Shown here one piece after another: positions 1 to 9,249 of a stretch of DNA of 45,147 nucleotides. Under the pieces are notes generated by a model that had not been told where the DNA came from, ran no database searches, and saw nothing but the letters and a program-made list of their open reading frames with translations. The stretch covers positions 1 to 45,147 of the forward strand of contig JANXSK010000091.1 of the NCBI GenBank assembly GCA_025352695.1, in the 5' to 3' direction. Made by a program: the position numbers and the translations under genes. Position 1 is the stretch's first letter. Every line of letters starts with the position of its first letter. This stretch comes from Ferruginibacter sp. (GTDB lineage: Bacteria > Bacteroidota > Bacteroidia > Chitinophagales > Chitinophagaceae).

Positions 1-1
1 A

Positions 2-100
2 TTAATTAAACGACTTTTACCTTACATCGCCATGATGCCCCGTCTTTATTTTGCTGAAAGAAAAAAAGCAAAAAATATTAAATCAATTTCACTTCAATGA
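2..100 (+). CDS. C-terminal end of an unidentified upstream gene (partial)
   Basis: An open frame enters from the left edge and ends at TGA 98-100, giving about 32 residues ending in ...IKSISLQ, with a basic patch (ERKKAKN). The stop overlaps the ATG of the next gene as ATGA (97-100), the usual sign of translational coupling, so the upstream gene is probably in the same polysaccharide operon. It may be a glycosyltransferase, but the fragment is too short to assign and that is only inferred from context. Confidence 0.5.
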   Translation, partial: LIKRLLPYIAMMPRLYFAERKKAKNIKSISLQ

Positions 101-1035
101 ATATCCTTATTACCGGCGCTTTCGGCTTTGTTGGCAGCAACATCTCTTACGTACTCAAATTGGAGCAAGACCATCATTTAATAGCTGTTGATCTTATTGC
201 ACCATCCAATAGCGTTTTTTGTGAATTCTATACCTGGAACGACTTAGATAAAATAGACCGCAGTAAGTTGGATGTAATTATTCACTTGGCAGGTAAAGCG
301 CACGATACAAGTAATACGGCAGATTCAACAGCTTACTTTGATATCAATGTTGGGCTAACACAAAAAATTATGGAGTTGTTTGTAGCATCAGCAGCTACAA
401 AATTTATTTTTTTTAGTTCTGTAAAAGCGGTTGCTGATACCGTTGAGGGGGCGATGCTGACAGAAACTGCAAGCTGTAATCCAAAGACAGCTTATGGACA
501 ATCAAAATTGGAAGCAGAACAATATATTGTAGCGCAACTGCTATCTCCCGAAAAGAAAATTTATATTTTACGTCCCTGCATGATACATGGTCCTAATAAC
601 AAGGGCAACCTAAACCTGTTGTATAAACTAGCCAAAAAAAATTTGCCCTGGCCTTTGGGTGCTTATAAAAATAGCCGTTCTTTTACCTCCATACAAAACC
701 TGCAGTTTGTTATCAGTCAATTAGTTGAAAGGGATATTGAAACAGGTATTTATCAAATTGCGGATGATGAGTCTTTATCTACTAATGAGCTGATTGAATT
801 AATGGCTTATTCGTTAAACAAGAAAGCACGTGTTTGGAATATATCCCCACGTGCAATTGAATTACTGGCTAAAACTGGCGACTTGCTTAAGCTTCCTTTA
901 AACAGTGAAAGACTAAAAAAACTAACTGAATCATACGTAGTTTCCAATAAAAAATTGAAACAAGCACTTAATATTGAAAAAATGCCATTTACCGCAGGAG
1001 AGGGAATGAAGAAAACTTTCGCTTCTTTTTTATAA
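97..1035 (+). CDS. NAD-dependent epimerase/dehydratase (extended SDR), probable UDP-4-keto-6-deoxy-HexNAc reductase
   Basis: The 312-residue protein is an extended short-chain dehydrogenase. It has the nucleotide-binding TGAFGFVG motif at residues 6-13, HLAGKAHD at about 63-70, the catalytic pair Tyr133/Lys137 (YGQSK) and RPCMIHGP further on. This arrangement fits the WbpV/WbpK-like group, which reduces the 4-keto sugar made by WbpM-type dehydratases to UDP-QuiNAc or UDP-FucNAc. A WbpM-type enzyme is present at 13.3 kb and a WbpL-type transferase at 2.7 kb, supporting a shared pathway. The start overlaps the stop of the preceding frame. The SDR fold is certain; the exact substrate is inferred. 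Confidence 0.8.
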   Translation: MNILITGAFGFVGSNISYVLKLEQDHHLIAVDLIAPSNSVFCEFYTWNDLDKIDRSKLDVIIHLAGKAHDTSNTADSTAYFDINVGLTQKIMELFVASAATKFIFFSSVKAVADTVEGAMLTETASCNPKTAYGQSKLEAEQYIVAQLLSPEKKIYILRPCMIHGPNNKGNLNLLYKLAKKNLPWPLGAYKNSRSFTSIQNLQFVISQLVERDIETGIYQIADDESLSTNELIELMAYSLNKKARVWNISPRAIELLAKTGDLLKLPLNSERLKKLTESYVVSNKKLKQALNIEKMPFTAGEGMKKTFASFL

Positions 1036-1054
1036 CTTTTTTTCTTTTTTAATT

Positions 1055-1951
1055 TTAAGAAAAGAGCATATTATATAATTTGTATTTAATTCTAGTGGTA
1101 ATTGAAAAAGGTCTGGTAAATTGTTGTATGATTGATCTATCTATCTTAATATCAGGCGAAAAATGAAAATTGATTTCTTCCCCTTTATCCAGTTTTGTTT
1201 TGTAAGGGTTGTACTTCATATTGGTATTCGTTGCATCTGTAGTAAATCCAATATTTACAACTTTTGAAATAGCTGGATGAATGGAAAATAGATTTTTTTT
1301 ATATTGGTTGTAGCAAAACCTTATAGCCCAGGAATTTATTTTGCCTCTCATTTGTCTGTTTAGCATTAACGATAAATCTGAGCCCATTTTATTGAAATTT
1401 GCTGTGGATAAACTGTCGGTTAAAAATTCTTCATAGTTGTTGCAAGTCCAATCTATCAGCTTCCATTTATCTTCCCAGGTAGCCCAACCCCAACTGGATG
1501 CTCTGTGTGTAAAATAAACATCATTGGGCAATAATCCGGTAATGTTGGGGCTATAACCCGAAATAGAAAGTACCAGAGAATTGTCCTTATAATAATCAAG
1601 GCCCTTGTTCATAAATATCAAAAAATTTCTGCTAACAATTAAATCATCTTCCAGCACAATGGCTTTTTTATAAATTGATATTACCTCATTTACTCCACTA
1701 ATTATTGAAGTGGCCAACCCTTTATTAAAAGGCGATTCATGTATAGTAACAGATTTAAAACCAGTAATGGTTTTTAAAAAATATCGTACTTCAATTATTT
1801 TAGCTTCATCACAAGCATCTTTACTGCCATCAGAATAAATAATCAGGTCGCTGTTTTTTGCAAGAAAATTTGAAGACAATGCTTCAATATTTTTCTTTAA
1901 TGATTCTATTCTTTTATAAGTAAACAGTACTATTGGGGCTAATAAATTCAT
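1055..1951 (-). CDS. Glycosyltransferase, GNT-I/HlpA-like GT-A fold
   Basis: This is a 298-residue predicted cytosolic glycosyltransferase. The N-terminus (APIVLFTYKR at 5-14) and a following YSDGS mark a GT-A nucleotide-sugar fold. AIVLEDDLIVS at about 93-103 holds the acidic metal/nucleotide site, and the ASSWGWATWEDKW stretch is typical of bacterial proteins often labelled 'hemolytic protein HlpA-like' or GNT-I-like. It lies convergent with the upstream epimerase (19 bases apart) and divergent from the WecA-like gene, in a polysaccharide locus, so transfer of a sugar to the growing glycan is the likely role. Donor and acceptor cannot be told from sequence. Confidence 0.78.
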   Translation of the reverse strand: MNLLAPIVLFTYKRIESLKKNIEALSSNFLAKNSDLIIYSDGSKDACDEAKIIEVRYFLKTITGFKSVTIHESPFNKGLATSIISGVNEVISIYKKAIVLEDDLIVSRNFLIFMNKGLDYYKDNSLVLSISGYSPNITGLLPNDVYFTHRASSWGWATWEDKWKLIDWTCNNYEEFLTDSLSTANFNKMGSDLSLMLNRQMRGKINSWAIRFCYNQYKKNLFSIHPAISKVVNIGFTTDATNTNMKYNPYKTKLDKGEEINFHFSPDIKIDRSIIQQFTRPFSITTRIKYKLYNMLFS

Positions 1952-2667
1952 CGTTGCATTTAAATAATATTGGTTTGATTATATACAAATGTAAATAAAC
2001 AAACTTAGAGAATCAACTAATTAGCCAATGTAGCATATCTGCTTTTGGGGCTAGTAATTATTCTACATTTAAAATTACATTTTTTATCAATATTTATTTC
2101 TATGCTAATTTTTAGCCGCTGGTATTTTAATTGTACTGACATTAAAAGTTATAATAAACACATTTTTATTCATTGTATTGTTAAAGGGAACTTATAAATA
2201 AAATGAGCGTTGGTAAATTTATTTTTTAAAGTGCTTACTACAATTATAGCTGTTCAATTGCAATACATTCACCTGTCTAAATAATTCTCAACTAAATCGC
2301 CGGTAAATATGTTTTTTAACTTACGGCGTAAGTTGGTGAGCTATTCTTTAAAAGGGTTCTGTTTTTAAATTGCAATATACTTTATTACAATGGTTACTAT
2401 TGGTTGGTTTGTAGTGGCAAAAAATCAATTTGTAGGTTTTGTTTTGTAACTTTATCTATTTGTTTATTATTATCTACTAATGTTGTTTTTGTCGCTTCTT
2501 AATTTGCTTCTAAGCAATTTAAATCGCTTCAATAAGCAATATTCAATTAGTGCTATCAATACATTATTATATCATTCAGGATTAAAAATACATTTCTACT
2601 GGTTGTTATAATGCGTACATATAGCAACGGAAATCTAATAGTATAACCAAACTTTCTGCAGCAAACA
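1952..2667. other. Long AT-rich divergent intergenic region, no gene seen
   Basis: These 716 bases separate the start of the minus-strand glycosyltransferase from the start of the plus-strand WecA-like gene. No reading frame here is convincing on either strand. The only structure noted is a perfect dyad at 2318-2334 and a repeated ATTGCAATA word near 2265 and 2370. It must hold promoters for both flanking genes, but none is clear enough to mark. Confidence 0.6.
2318..2334. promoter_or_regulatory. Perfect inverted repeat, possible operator
   Basis: AACTTAC-GGC-GTAAGTT: seven-base arms match perfectly around a three-base centre. It lies 334 bases upstream of the WecA-like start codon in an otherwise featureless divergent spacer. 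It resembles a binding site for a dimeric regulator, though chance occurrence in AT-rich DNA cannot be excluded. Confidence 0.3.
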
Positions 2668-3654
2668 ATGTATTATATACTTGTATTAGGCTCATTTTTT
2701 TTTCTCATAAATTGTTATTTTAAAATAGCAGCGTACTATAATATTATTGATAAGCCCAATAGCCGTAGTTCGCACACAGCGCTTACCATCCGTGGGGGAG
2801 GTATCATCTTTATTTTTGGAGCGCTGGCTTTCTTTGTTACTTCCGGTTTTCAATTTCCCTGGTTTATGCTTGGACTGGTTTTGATAAGTATGGTTAGTTT
2901 TATTGATGATATAAAAACAGTTTCAAGACGCAGCAGACTAATTGTACAATTAACTGCAGTACTGTTGCTTTTTTATCAACTTAACTTACTTTCTTTTCCC
3001 TGGTGGACGTGGATCATTGCAGTAATAGTAATCATTGGAATTATAAATGCCTATAATTTTATGGATGGTATTAATGGAATAACCGGTGGCTATAGTTTAG
3101 CCGTTTTAGCAGGTTTGTGGATGGCGAATAATTACCGGTTTGCGTTTATAAACAATCAATTGATTTACTTTACCGGTATGGCATTGTTGGTTTTTAATGT
3201 ATATAATTTCAGGCGAAGAGCCAGGTGTTTTGCAGGTGATGTGGGATCTGTTTCCATAGCCTTTATATTGCTTTTTTTGCTGGGTAAACTGATATTGGGT
3301 TCGGGTAATATTGTCTATCTTTTTTTCTTAACCCTTTATGGTGTTGACAGTGTATTAACAATTATTCATAGAATTTATTTAAAAGAAAATATTTTTGAAC
3401 CTCACCGTAAACATTTTTACCAGGTACTTGCCAATGAGGCCGCAATTCCACATACTCAAATTTCAATCGGATTTACTATTGTACAAATGTTCCTTAATTT
3501 TATGATTGTATTGATGGTTGGTTCTTTATCTGTAATCAAACAGCTACTAGTTATTTTTTTGATGCTGGTGGTATTAACAATAGTGTATGTAGCAGTTAAA
3601 AAAAAGTATTTTAATTTTTTTTCTAAAGCACCGCTCTCAACGGATATTGTATAA
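2668..3654 (+). CDS. WecA/WbpL-type undecaprenyl-phosphate sugar-1-phosphate transferase (GT4/MraY family)
   Basis: A 328-residue polytopic inner-membrane enzyme expected to move an amino-sugar-1-phosphate from UDP-sugar onto undecaprenyl phosphate, the first step of glycan repeat-unit assembly. Family motifs appear in order: RGGG at 42-45, the Asp pair FIDD at 78-81, NAYNFMDGINGI at 127-138, FAGDVGS near 188, and the cytosolic basic loop with EPHRKHFYQ near 243-251 that contributes to uridine-sugar recognition. About ten hydrophobic segments span the length, which matches the family. Together with the SDR enzyme at 97 and the 4,6-dehydratase at 13297 this looks like a WbpL/WbpV/WbpM set. Sugar specificity is inferred. 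Confidence 0.88.
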   Translation: MYYILVLGSFFFLINCYFKIAAYYNIIDKPNSRSSHTALTIRGGGIIFIFGALAFFVTSGFQFPWFMLGLVLISMVSFIDDIKTVSRRSRLIVQLTAVLLLFYQLNLLSFPWWTWIIAVIVIIGIINAYNFMDGINGITGGYSLAVLAGLWMANNYRFAFINNQLIYFTGMALLVFNVYNFRRRARCFAGDVGSVSIAFILLFLLGKLILGSGNIVYLFFLTLYGVDSVLTIIHRIYLKENIFEPHRKHFYQVLANEAAIPHTQISIGFTIVQMFLNFMIVLMVGSLSVIKQLLVIFLMLVVLTIVYVAVKKKYFNFFSKAPLSTDIV

Positions 3655-3678
3655 ATAAATTATTATTAATAGCAAAAC

Positions 3679-3779
3679 AATACCGCTTAGTTAAGGTGGT
3701 TGGTGAGGCCACCAAACATGGAAGGTAGCCTTGGCAGGTGTCCTCACCCGCCACTCCACTTTCTTAACTAAGCAGTATT
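3679..3779. repeat. Cloverleaf-like intergenic repeat, copy 1
   Basis: The 101-base element is bounded by 17-base inverted arms with one mismatch (left AATACCGCTTAGTTAAG; right 3763-3779 is its complement except at one base). Inside are two further hairpins: an imperfect GTTGGTG/CACCAAAC stem near 3699-3717, and GGCaGGTG-tcct-CACCcGCC at 3733-3752. A second copy with about 86% hand-aligned identity lies at 11605-11704. It sits between the WecA-like and Wzi-like genes. No protein is encoded. It resembles a non-autonomous mobile element or REP-type palindromic unit. Confidence 0.8.
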
Positions 3780-3812
3780 TAAAACTTTACCACTAAACAT
3801 TTTAAATTAAAA

Positions 3813-5531
3813 ATGAATTTACATCCAACAAAAAAATCAGTATTTATTAAATGGCCTGTCTATTTAATTCTCCTGTTATCTTCTTCCTTTAATTTAATGG
3901 CTCAGTCAGATGATATAACGCTTGGTAGTAAAGAATACAGCCTGCTAGACCGGTTGGATATTCTTTTAAAAAATGACTCTATACTTGGGTTTAGTACGGT
4001 TAAACCTTTTAATCGGGCTGTATATACACAACGTATAGAATACATAGATTCTTTAGACAAGGCTGGGAAATTGCCATTTAATTTTTCGAAAGTAGATCGC
4101 AGTAATATGTATAGGTTTTTAATGGACAATGCGGAGTGGACAAAAAATAAGCAGGATTCATTTGCATCCAGAAAGCCGGTGTTTAATAGATTTTATAAAA
4201 CGCCGGGTCACTTTTTTTCTGTTAGAGATAAGCTACTTTCTATGGAAATTGATCCTGTGCTGAATCTGCAATATGGTAATGCAAATGATGGTACAGGAAA
4301 TATGTATACCAACACAAGAGGTATTTTAATCAGGGGAAGCATTGATAAAAAAATTGGCTTTTATACCTATTTGTCGGATAACCAGGAAAAGAATCCGCTA
4401 TATGTAAGAGATTTTGTTGCCACACAGAATGCCGTGCCGGGCGTAGGGTTTTACAAGCCTTACGGTAAAGATGGCAAAGCGTTTGATTATTTTGATTTTA
4501 GAGGAGGTATTTCTTTTAATGTGGCCAAGTACATTCATGTACAATATGCATACGATAAACTATTTATTGGCAATGGATACAGGAGTTTGTTTGTGAGTGA
4601 TTTTAGCAATGATTATTTATTTCTAAGGTTAAATACCCGTTTGTGGAAGTTGAAGTACGAAATGATTATTGCCGAAACCATGCAATCGGTTCCGCAAATA
4701 GAACGGCAGGCAAAGCGAAAAAATTATATGGCCATTCATCATTTAAGTATTCAGGCTACCAAATGGCTCAACGTTGGGTTGTACGAAAACATTATGGAAG
4801 ATGGCGCAAACGGCTTGCAGCTTAGTTACCTGAATCCGTTAATTTTTTATCGTGCAACAGAATCCAATTTAGGTATTGCAGGTAAAGCAAGTATTGGATT
4901 GGATTTTAAAGCAACTATTGCCCGCAATGTGCAATTGTATTCGCAAGTGTTTATCAATGAATTTCATATTCACGAAATTCTTCACTATGGCGATGGATCG
5001 TTTGCTAATAAACAAGCCTTGCAGGCAGGCGGTAAATATATAAACGCCTTCAATGTAAAAAACCTGGATCTGCAAATGGAATATAATTTAATTCGCCCTT
5101 TTACCTATACTAATTTTGATAGCGTAACCAATAATACTCATTACAATCAACCATTGGCGCATCCGTTGGGAGCAAGTGTAAAGGAGTTGATTTTTATTGC
5201 CCGTTATCAACCACTGCCAAGGTTATATTTAACTGGAAAAATAATTAATTTTAAACAAGGACTAGATTCTGCTGGTGTAAATATGGGGGGGGATATTTTT
5301 AGAAGTTATAATTCAAGGAGCAGGAATTTTGGTTATTTTATTGGAACAGGTATTCCGGTAAAGAGTACAACCGCTTCGCTGAATATTTCGTATGAGATTT
5401 TTGAAAATGCTTTTTTAGATTTTAATACAACGCACAGATCATACAATGTATTGGGTCAGCAAAATTCCAGCGTGTTATTTTACAGTGTTGGATTTCGTTT
5501 AAATATTCAAAGAAGAGAATTTAATTTTTAA
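3813..5531 (+). CDS. Wzi-like outer-membrane capsule assembly protein
   Basis: The 572-residue protein has an N-terminal signal peptide ending near LMAQ (about residue 31), then alternating strands rich in aromatic residues and a C-terminal Phe (RREFNF), as expected for an outer-membrane beta-barrel. Segments such as DKLFIGNGYRSLFVSD and repeated Y/N-rich strands match the Caps_assemb_Wzi family, whose E. coli member anchors capsule at the cell surface. It follows the WecA-like gene by 158 bases, with the repeat element between. The barrel is well supported; surface attachment of this locus's polysaccharide is inferred. Confidence 0.72.
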   Translation: MNLHPTKKSVFIKWPVYLILLLSSSFNLMAQSDDITLGSKEYSLLDRLDILLKNDSILGFSTVKPFNRAVYTQRIEYIDSLDKAGKLPFNFSKVDRSNMYRFLMDNAEWTKNKQDSFASRKPVFNRFYKTPGHFFSVRDKLLSMEIDPVLNLQYGNANDGTGNMYTNTRGILIRGSIDKKIGFYTYLSDNQEKNPLYVRDFVATQNAVPGVGFYKPYGKDGKAFDYFDFRGGISFNVAKYIHVQYAYDKLFIGNGYRSLFVSDFSNDYLFLRLNTRLWKLKYEMIIAETMQSVPQIERQAKRKNYMAIHHLSIQATKWLNVGLYENIMEDGANGLQLSYLNPLIFYRATESNLGIAGKASIGLDFKATIARNVQLYSQVFINEFHIHEILHYGDGSFANKQALQAGGKYINAFNVKNLDLQMEYNLIRPFTYTNFDSVTNNTHYNQPLAHPLGASVKELIFIARYQPLPRLYLTGKIINFKQGLDSAGVNMGGDIFRSYNSRSRNFGYFIGTGIPVKSTTASLNISYEIFENAFLDFNTTHRSYNVLGQQNSSVLFYSVGFRLNIQRREFNF

Positions 5532-5582
5532 GTGTCTATTTATATTGGACAGTAGCTTAGTAAATATTTTCGTTGGTGTAAA

Positions 5583-6620
5583 TTATTCAACATGGTACCG
5601 GGTTTTAATAAATTTTTTAGGATTTAAAATTGACCAGCACATCGACAATACGGATCGTTTTTTATCACCTGCATCCAACGTAGAATTAAACAGGTATTGA
5701 AGTGTATATATTTTAAATTTAATTCCTGGAAATGCTTTCATTACAAAAGCAAAATAACTAACTGCCTCCCATAAGGAATCGTATTCTGCCTCACTATCTT
5801 TTTTTATTCTTTTAAAACAATGACTTACCATAAAGCTGTTAGCTTTACCAATGTTGGGTAAAGTGTTATTTGCAGGGTAAATTACATGGAGCAAACCATT
5901 GCAAACGGCTACCAATTTTTTTGCGCTTACGAGTTGGACAAGTGCTACAAATTTTTCCTCATTGTAAAGTTTCCATTTCGCAATTTCATGCACATCTACC
6001 AGCCATTTCAAGCGCCTCCAGGTATGTAAACTGCCATGAATTAGCAGGTACAATAAATCCATTTCCGCATTTAGCACGTTGAATTTTCTTCCTGCAAATT
6101 CTACCTCCATTAAATTAGCATGCACAAGGGTTTCCATAATAGCAGGTTTTACTGGTAGAAAATGAAAAAGCTTCCAGTGTAATTCTATGTATAATTTTTT
6201 TTGAGGATGAACAAGGTGAAACTGGTTCCTTAGTTTTTGTTTAAACTGTTGAAGGTTATTATCAGTTGGCCACTCATAAAATTGTGGTTTAAAACCAAGG
6301 TCTTTTAATAGGACAATTGCTTTCTCTAATGAATTAAATTCAATCAGCAGGTCAAAATCTTTTGATCTGCGGCAAGCGGCATCTCCATAAATTCGTAATG
6401 ATAGTAATGGGCCTTTTAATGGTATAAAGCTTATCTGCCCAGTTGTAAGTATATCTGTAATTAAAAGAAATTCACGAACCTGCTCCATCAATTCCATCTT
6501 TTCAGGCAGCAACAGATTACTGCTTTTTTCTCCCAAAAAATCATCAATTTGCTGATGACTTAGGCGGTGATGGTTGTAAAGCAACTCACGGTTTATTTGC
6601 AATAGATTGGGCAGATTCAA
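5583..6620 (-). CDS. Nucleotidyltransferase (NTP_transf_5 family) at the end of the lasso peptide cluster
   Basis: A 345-residue cytosolic protein with the polymerase-beta-type nucleotidyltransferase core: PLKGPLLSLRIYGDAACRRS followed directly by KDFDLLI, where the DxD pair would bind metal and NTP. This matches the uncharacterised NTP_transf_5 family. Members are known next to lasso peptide genes with an HprK-like kinase, and here it is the last gene of that cluster, 126 bases after the ABC exporter. The modified substrate is not known; it could be the peptide or an immunity target, which is only inference. The C-terminal part (about 200-345) is helical with no motif I recognise. Confidence 0.8.
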   Translation of the reverse strand: MNLPNLLQINRELLYNHHRLSHQQIDDFLGEKSSNLLLPEKMELMEQVREFLLITDILTTGQISFIPLKGPLLSLRIYGDAACRRSKDFDLLIEFNSLEKAIVLLKDLGFKPQFYEWPTDNNLQQFKQKLRNQFHLVHPQKKLYIELHWKLFHFLPVKPAIMETLVHANLMEVEFAGRKFNVLNAEMDLLYLLIHGSLHTWRRLKWLVDVHEIAKWKLYNEEKFVALVQLVSAKKLVAVCNGLLHVIYPANNTLPNIGKANSFMVSHCFKRIKKDSEAEYDSLWEAVSYFAFVMKAFPGIKFKIYTLQYLFNSTLDAGDKKRSVLSMCWSILNPKKFIKTRYHVE

Positions 6621-6746
6621 TAAGTAAGTTTTAAAAATTAATTGGTGGTATTATTTGCTAATACACTGCATCTATTTGTCTTAACACAGCTGATTGTGAG
6701 ATTACAAAATTTCCAGCTTCTGATAGAGATATCACAATTTATTCTT

Positions 6747-8447
6747 TTAAATTTTTATCACTTTGTCAAAAAAAGAAAGAATGGAAGAGCGGTGTGTAAC
6801 ACATATAATTGTCACCGTGTTTTTTAATGCACTAATTAGTTCCATGATCTGTTTTTCGTTTTCAGGGTCTAAAGATGACGTGGCTTCATCCAATAACAAC
6901 AAGCGAGGTTTACGTAACAGTACTCTTGCAAGTGCAAGTCTTTGGCACTCACCCCCAGAAAAATTGAACTTGTAATTCACTATGTATTCATCCAATTCAT
7001 TTTTAAATCTTTTTACAAGATGAACGGCATTTACTTTTTCCAACACATTAAAAATTTCTTCGTCTGTAATAAGCTGCGAACTATCCCAAATTAAATTTTC
7101 TCTAAATGTACCATCAATAAAAAAAGAATCCTGTGGAAGATACCCGATACTATTCTTCCAATAAGGGAGCATATAATTTTCAATAAGTTTACCATCAATC
7201 AAAATTTTGCCTGAGTCTGGTTTTTGAAGACCGGCTATCAAATCCATAAGTGTAGTTTTACCCTGCCCCGAAACGCCTATTATGCCCGTTATTTTTTTTG
7301 CAGGAATCGTATCCGTTAAATGATTAAATAATTGCTTTCCTCCGGGGTAAGCAAATTGTACCTGCTCCAGTTTTATTTCTTTATTAAGTTCAATTGTATG
7401 GAGATTTACCGGTTGATAAAAAATAGGATCAGCAAAAGCAGCATCTAATTGCATAACGAGCTTTACGGATGCCACGTTAGAAAGAATCATGCTGATATCA
7501 GTGTTGATGCTAACAAAATAAGGGAAAATGCGTGCAAATAATAATATCAATGTAAATAGAGACGTCAATGGAACATGATCAATCCTGTAACCTGTATATA
7601 CCACCAACACAAGTATTATTATACCTGCGACACTATACAATAAGCGGGGTAGCGATTGATTTTTCTGTATCCGCAATGCAATATTCAGGAGGGAAGTATT
7701 GGCTTCATTGAATTTTTTATAGTAAAAAGCTTCCGAGCTATGTACTTTCGCAATCTTTACCGTTTGCCAAAAATCATCTATATATTTAAGTAAATGCGTG
7801 TAGGAATTTACTGCGCCGGAGCCAAGGTGAAATGCTTTAAATAAAAATTTTCTTAATAAAATAAATAGCAGTAATGCTGCAATAAGTATGATTAGTGTAA
7901 ACTTTACAGATACCACCATCGCATAGGAAATGTATACAAGTGTTAGTAGTATGGAAGTGAGTAAGCGGAGGTAATAAAAGAGGTAACTGGCCAAATTGGG
8001 AATTTCTTTTGTAATTACCTGTAGGTGATTTGTCTTACTTTTTTTGTTAAGTAACGGCCATTCAGCCAAAATGATTTTACGAAATAACCTGCTTCTTATT
8101 TCATAAATAAATGACTGCTGGTAGTTGGCATCTAATAGCGCTTTACAATATTGTAACAAAGCAGTAAAAGTTAGTAAAACAACAAAAACCAACAGTATAG
8201 GTTCAATGTTTAAATTTATACCAAATTTGGCAGCTAATTGTTGTAAAAATACTGTTTGTCCATCTTGAGACACCGTCATATCCCGATTTAGCAACTGTAG
8301 CAATGGAATGAGAATGACTAAAGAAAAGCCTGTATTTACCCCCATAAAAAGGGTAAGAAAGAATATTAAATATAATTTTCTCTGCCGGTGATTAATCAAG
8401 AGCCTGAAAGTGCTGAGTATAAAATTGAATTGGCTTAATTTAAACAT
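6747..8447 (-). CDS. Lasso peptide ABC exporter (LasD/McjD-like)
   Basis: The 566-residue half-transporter carries both domains. An exporter-type membrane domain (about residues 20-325, six hydrophobic segments) is followed by an ATPase domain with Walker A GVSGQGKTT at 391-399, the ABC signature FSGGE at 496-500, Walker B LLLLDE at 516-521 and the H-loop His552. No C39 leader peptidase domain precedes it, as expected since B2 removes the leader. It should dimerise in the inner membrane, export the mature lasso peptide and give self-protection. It lies 88 bases after B2 and before the nucleotidyltransferase, all on one strand. Confidence 0.88.
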   Translation of the reverse strand: MFKLSQFNFILSTFRLLINHRQRKLYLIFFLTLFMGVNTGFSLVILIPLLQLLNRDMTVSQDGQTVFLQQLAAKFGINLNIEPILLVFVVLLTFTALLQYCKALLDANYQQSFIYEIRSRLFRKIILAEWPLLNKKSKTNHLQVITKEIPNLASYLFYYLRLLTSILLTLVYISYAMVVSVKFTLIILIAALLLFILLRKFLFKAFHLGSGAVNSYTHLLKYIDDFWQTVKIAKVHSSEAFYYKKFNEANTSLLNIALRIQKNQSLPRLLYSVAGIIILVLVVYTGYRIDHVPLTSLFTLILLFARIFPYFVSINTDISMILSNVASVKLVMQLDAAFADPIFYQPVNLHTIELNKEIKLEQVQFAYPGGKQLFNHLTDTIPAKKITGIIGVSGQGKTTLMDLIAGLQKPDSGKILIDGKLIENYMLPYWKNSIGYLPQDSFFIDGTFRENLIWDSSQLITDEEIFNVLEKVNAVHLVKRFKNELDEYIVNYKFNFSGGECQRLALARVLLRKPRLLLLDEATSSLDPENEKQIMELISALKNTVTIICVTHRSSILSFFDKVIKI

Positions 8448-8535
8448 CAGGTTTTAGTGGCGAGTGTAATGGAAGAGGGTGTATGAATGTAAGTATATTG
8501 AATTTTTTATATTATGTAGAAATAATTTAATTATG

Positions 8536-8970
8536 TCAAAATAAATAACGTGAAATTTCCTTAAAATTATCGCAACTACTTCCTCCAATTATAATTTCGG
8601 AAGAAACAGATAACCATGCATGTGCATTTAAGCCTACCCCTTTAGATGATTTTTTGTTGATGCCAAAATGCAGGCAATGGGGTATTGATCGCTTGGAAAG
8701 CATGCTGTGTGCAGCAAGTACTTTTACCAAGCAGGTTGAAGAGAAAGGAGTTCGGGTTGAAAGTCCATTAATTGTATTTGCTATAAGTTTACTATTTTTT
8801 ATTTTACCTTCTGTAGGAGTGATGCTGGTATTGTTGGGATTCGCTGGCAAATATTTTCGGGAATGAAAAAAACTCACTTTTATACGTGCTAACAAAAGTT
8901 GTAAAAAAGCTTCCGGAACAAGCGTAAATTCTTGAAATGTTACTGTACGCACTGGAAAAAAGTGGTGCAT
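8536..8970 (-). CDS. Lasso peptide leader protease B2 (transglutaminase-like)
   Basis: A 144-residue protein of the Transglut_core3/McjB C-terminal type, which cuts the precursor after the leader in an ATP-dependent complex with B1. The catalytic Cys is Cys80 in STCLVKVLAAHSMLSKR and the His is His117 in NAHAWLSV; both contexts are characteristic. The third acidic residue is less obvious, with IIIGGSS following His where some homologues have Asp; Glu125 or Asp134 are candidates. Length is normal for a stand-alone B2. It starts six bases after the B1 stop, so the two are surely co-translated. Confidence 0.88.
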   Translation of the reverse strand: MHHFFPVRTVTFQEFTLVPEAFLQLLLARIKVSFFHSRKYLPANPNNTSITPTEGKIKNSKLIANTINGLSTRTPFSSTCLVKVLAAHSMLSKRSIPHCLHFGINKKSSKGVGLNAHAWLSVSSEIIIGGSSCDNFKEISRYLF

Positions 8971-8976
8971 ATAGTG

Positions 8977-9249
8977 TTAATCAATTTTAAATATTAATTT
9001 TCTGGAGGCCATTTCATTTATAAAAGATTGTACATCTTGTATACAAGTTTCTTTATCAATTTCATATTCTTGCATAAGCAATTCAACCAATTCATTTATA
9101 GAGGCTGGTTGTTTTGATAGTAAATCCCATATGTGACTTCCAATTGGGTCTATCCCAAAATAAGCATCTGCTTCAACACTCATTAAAATAATTTCTTCCT
9201 CTATTTTACTGGAGAGCACTTCTTTTGAAACTTGCCACTTTGAATGCAT
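8977..9249 (-). CDS. Lasso peptide leader-binding protein B1 (PqqD-like RRE)
   Basis: A 90-residue PqqD-family protein, the RiPP recognition element that binds the precursor leader and presents it to protease B2. It shows the family pattern: strands at 13-33 (EEEIILMSVEADAYFGI), then DPIGSHIWDLL at 35-45 and a winged-helix region with EYEIDKETCIQDVQSFI. Stand-alone B1 plus stand-alone B2 is the usual split arrangement outside proteobacterial McjB fusions. Its partner leader is the W-x-K-P peptide encoded at 9512-9637. Confidence 0.9.
   Translation of the reverse strand: MHSKWQVSKEVLSSKIEEEIILMSVEADAYFGIDPIGSHIWDLLSKQPASINELVELLMQEYEIDKETCIQDVQSFINEMASRKLIFKID

Noticed and set aside
8654..8866. 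Plus-strand 70-codon frame with a hydrophobic end
   Set aside because: It is fully antisense to B2, whose motifs and operon position are clear; no independent evidence of coding.
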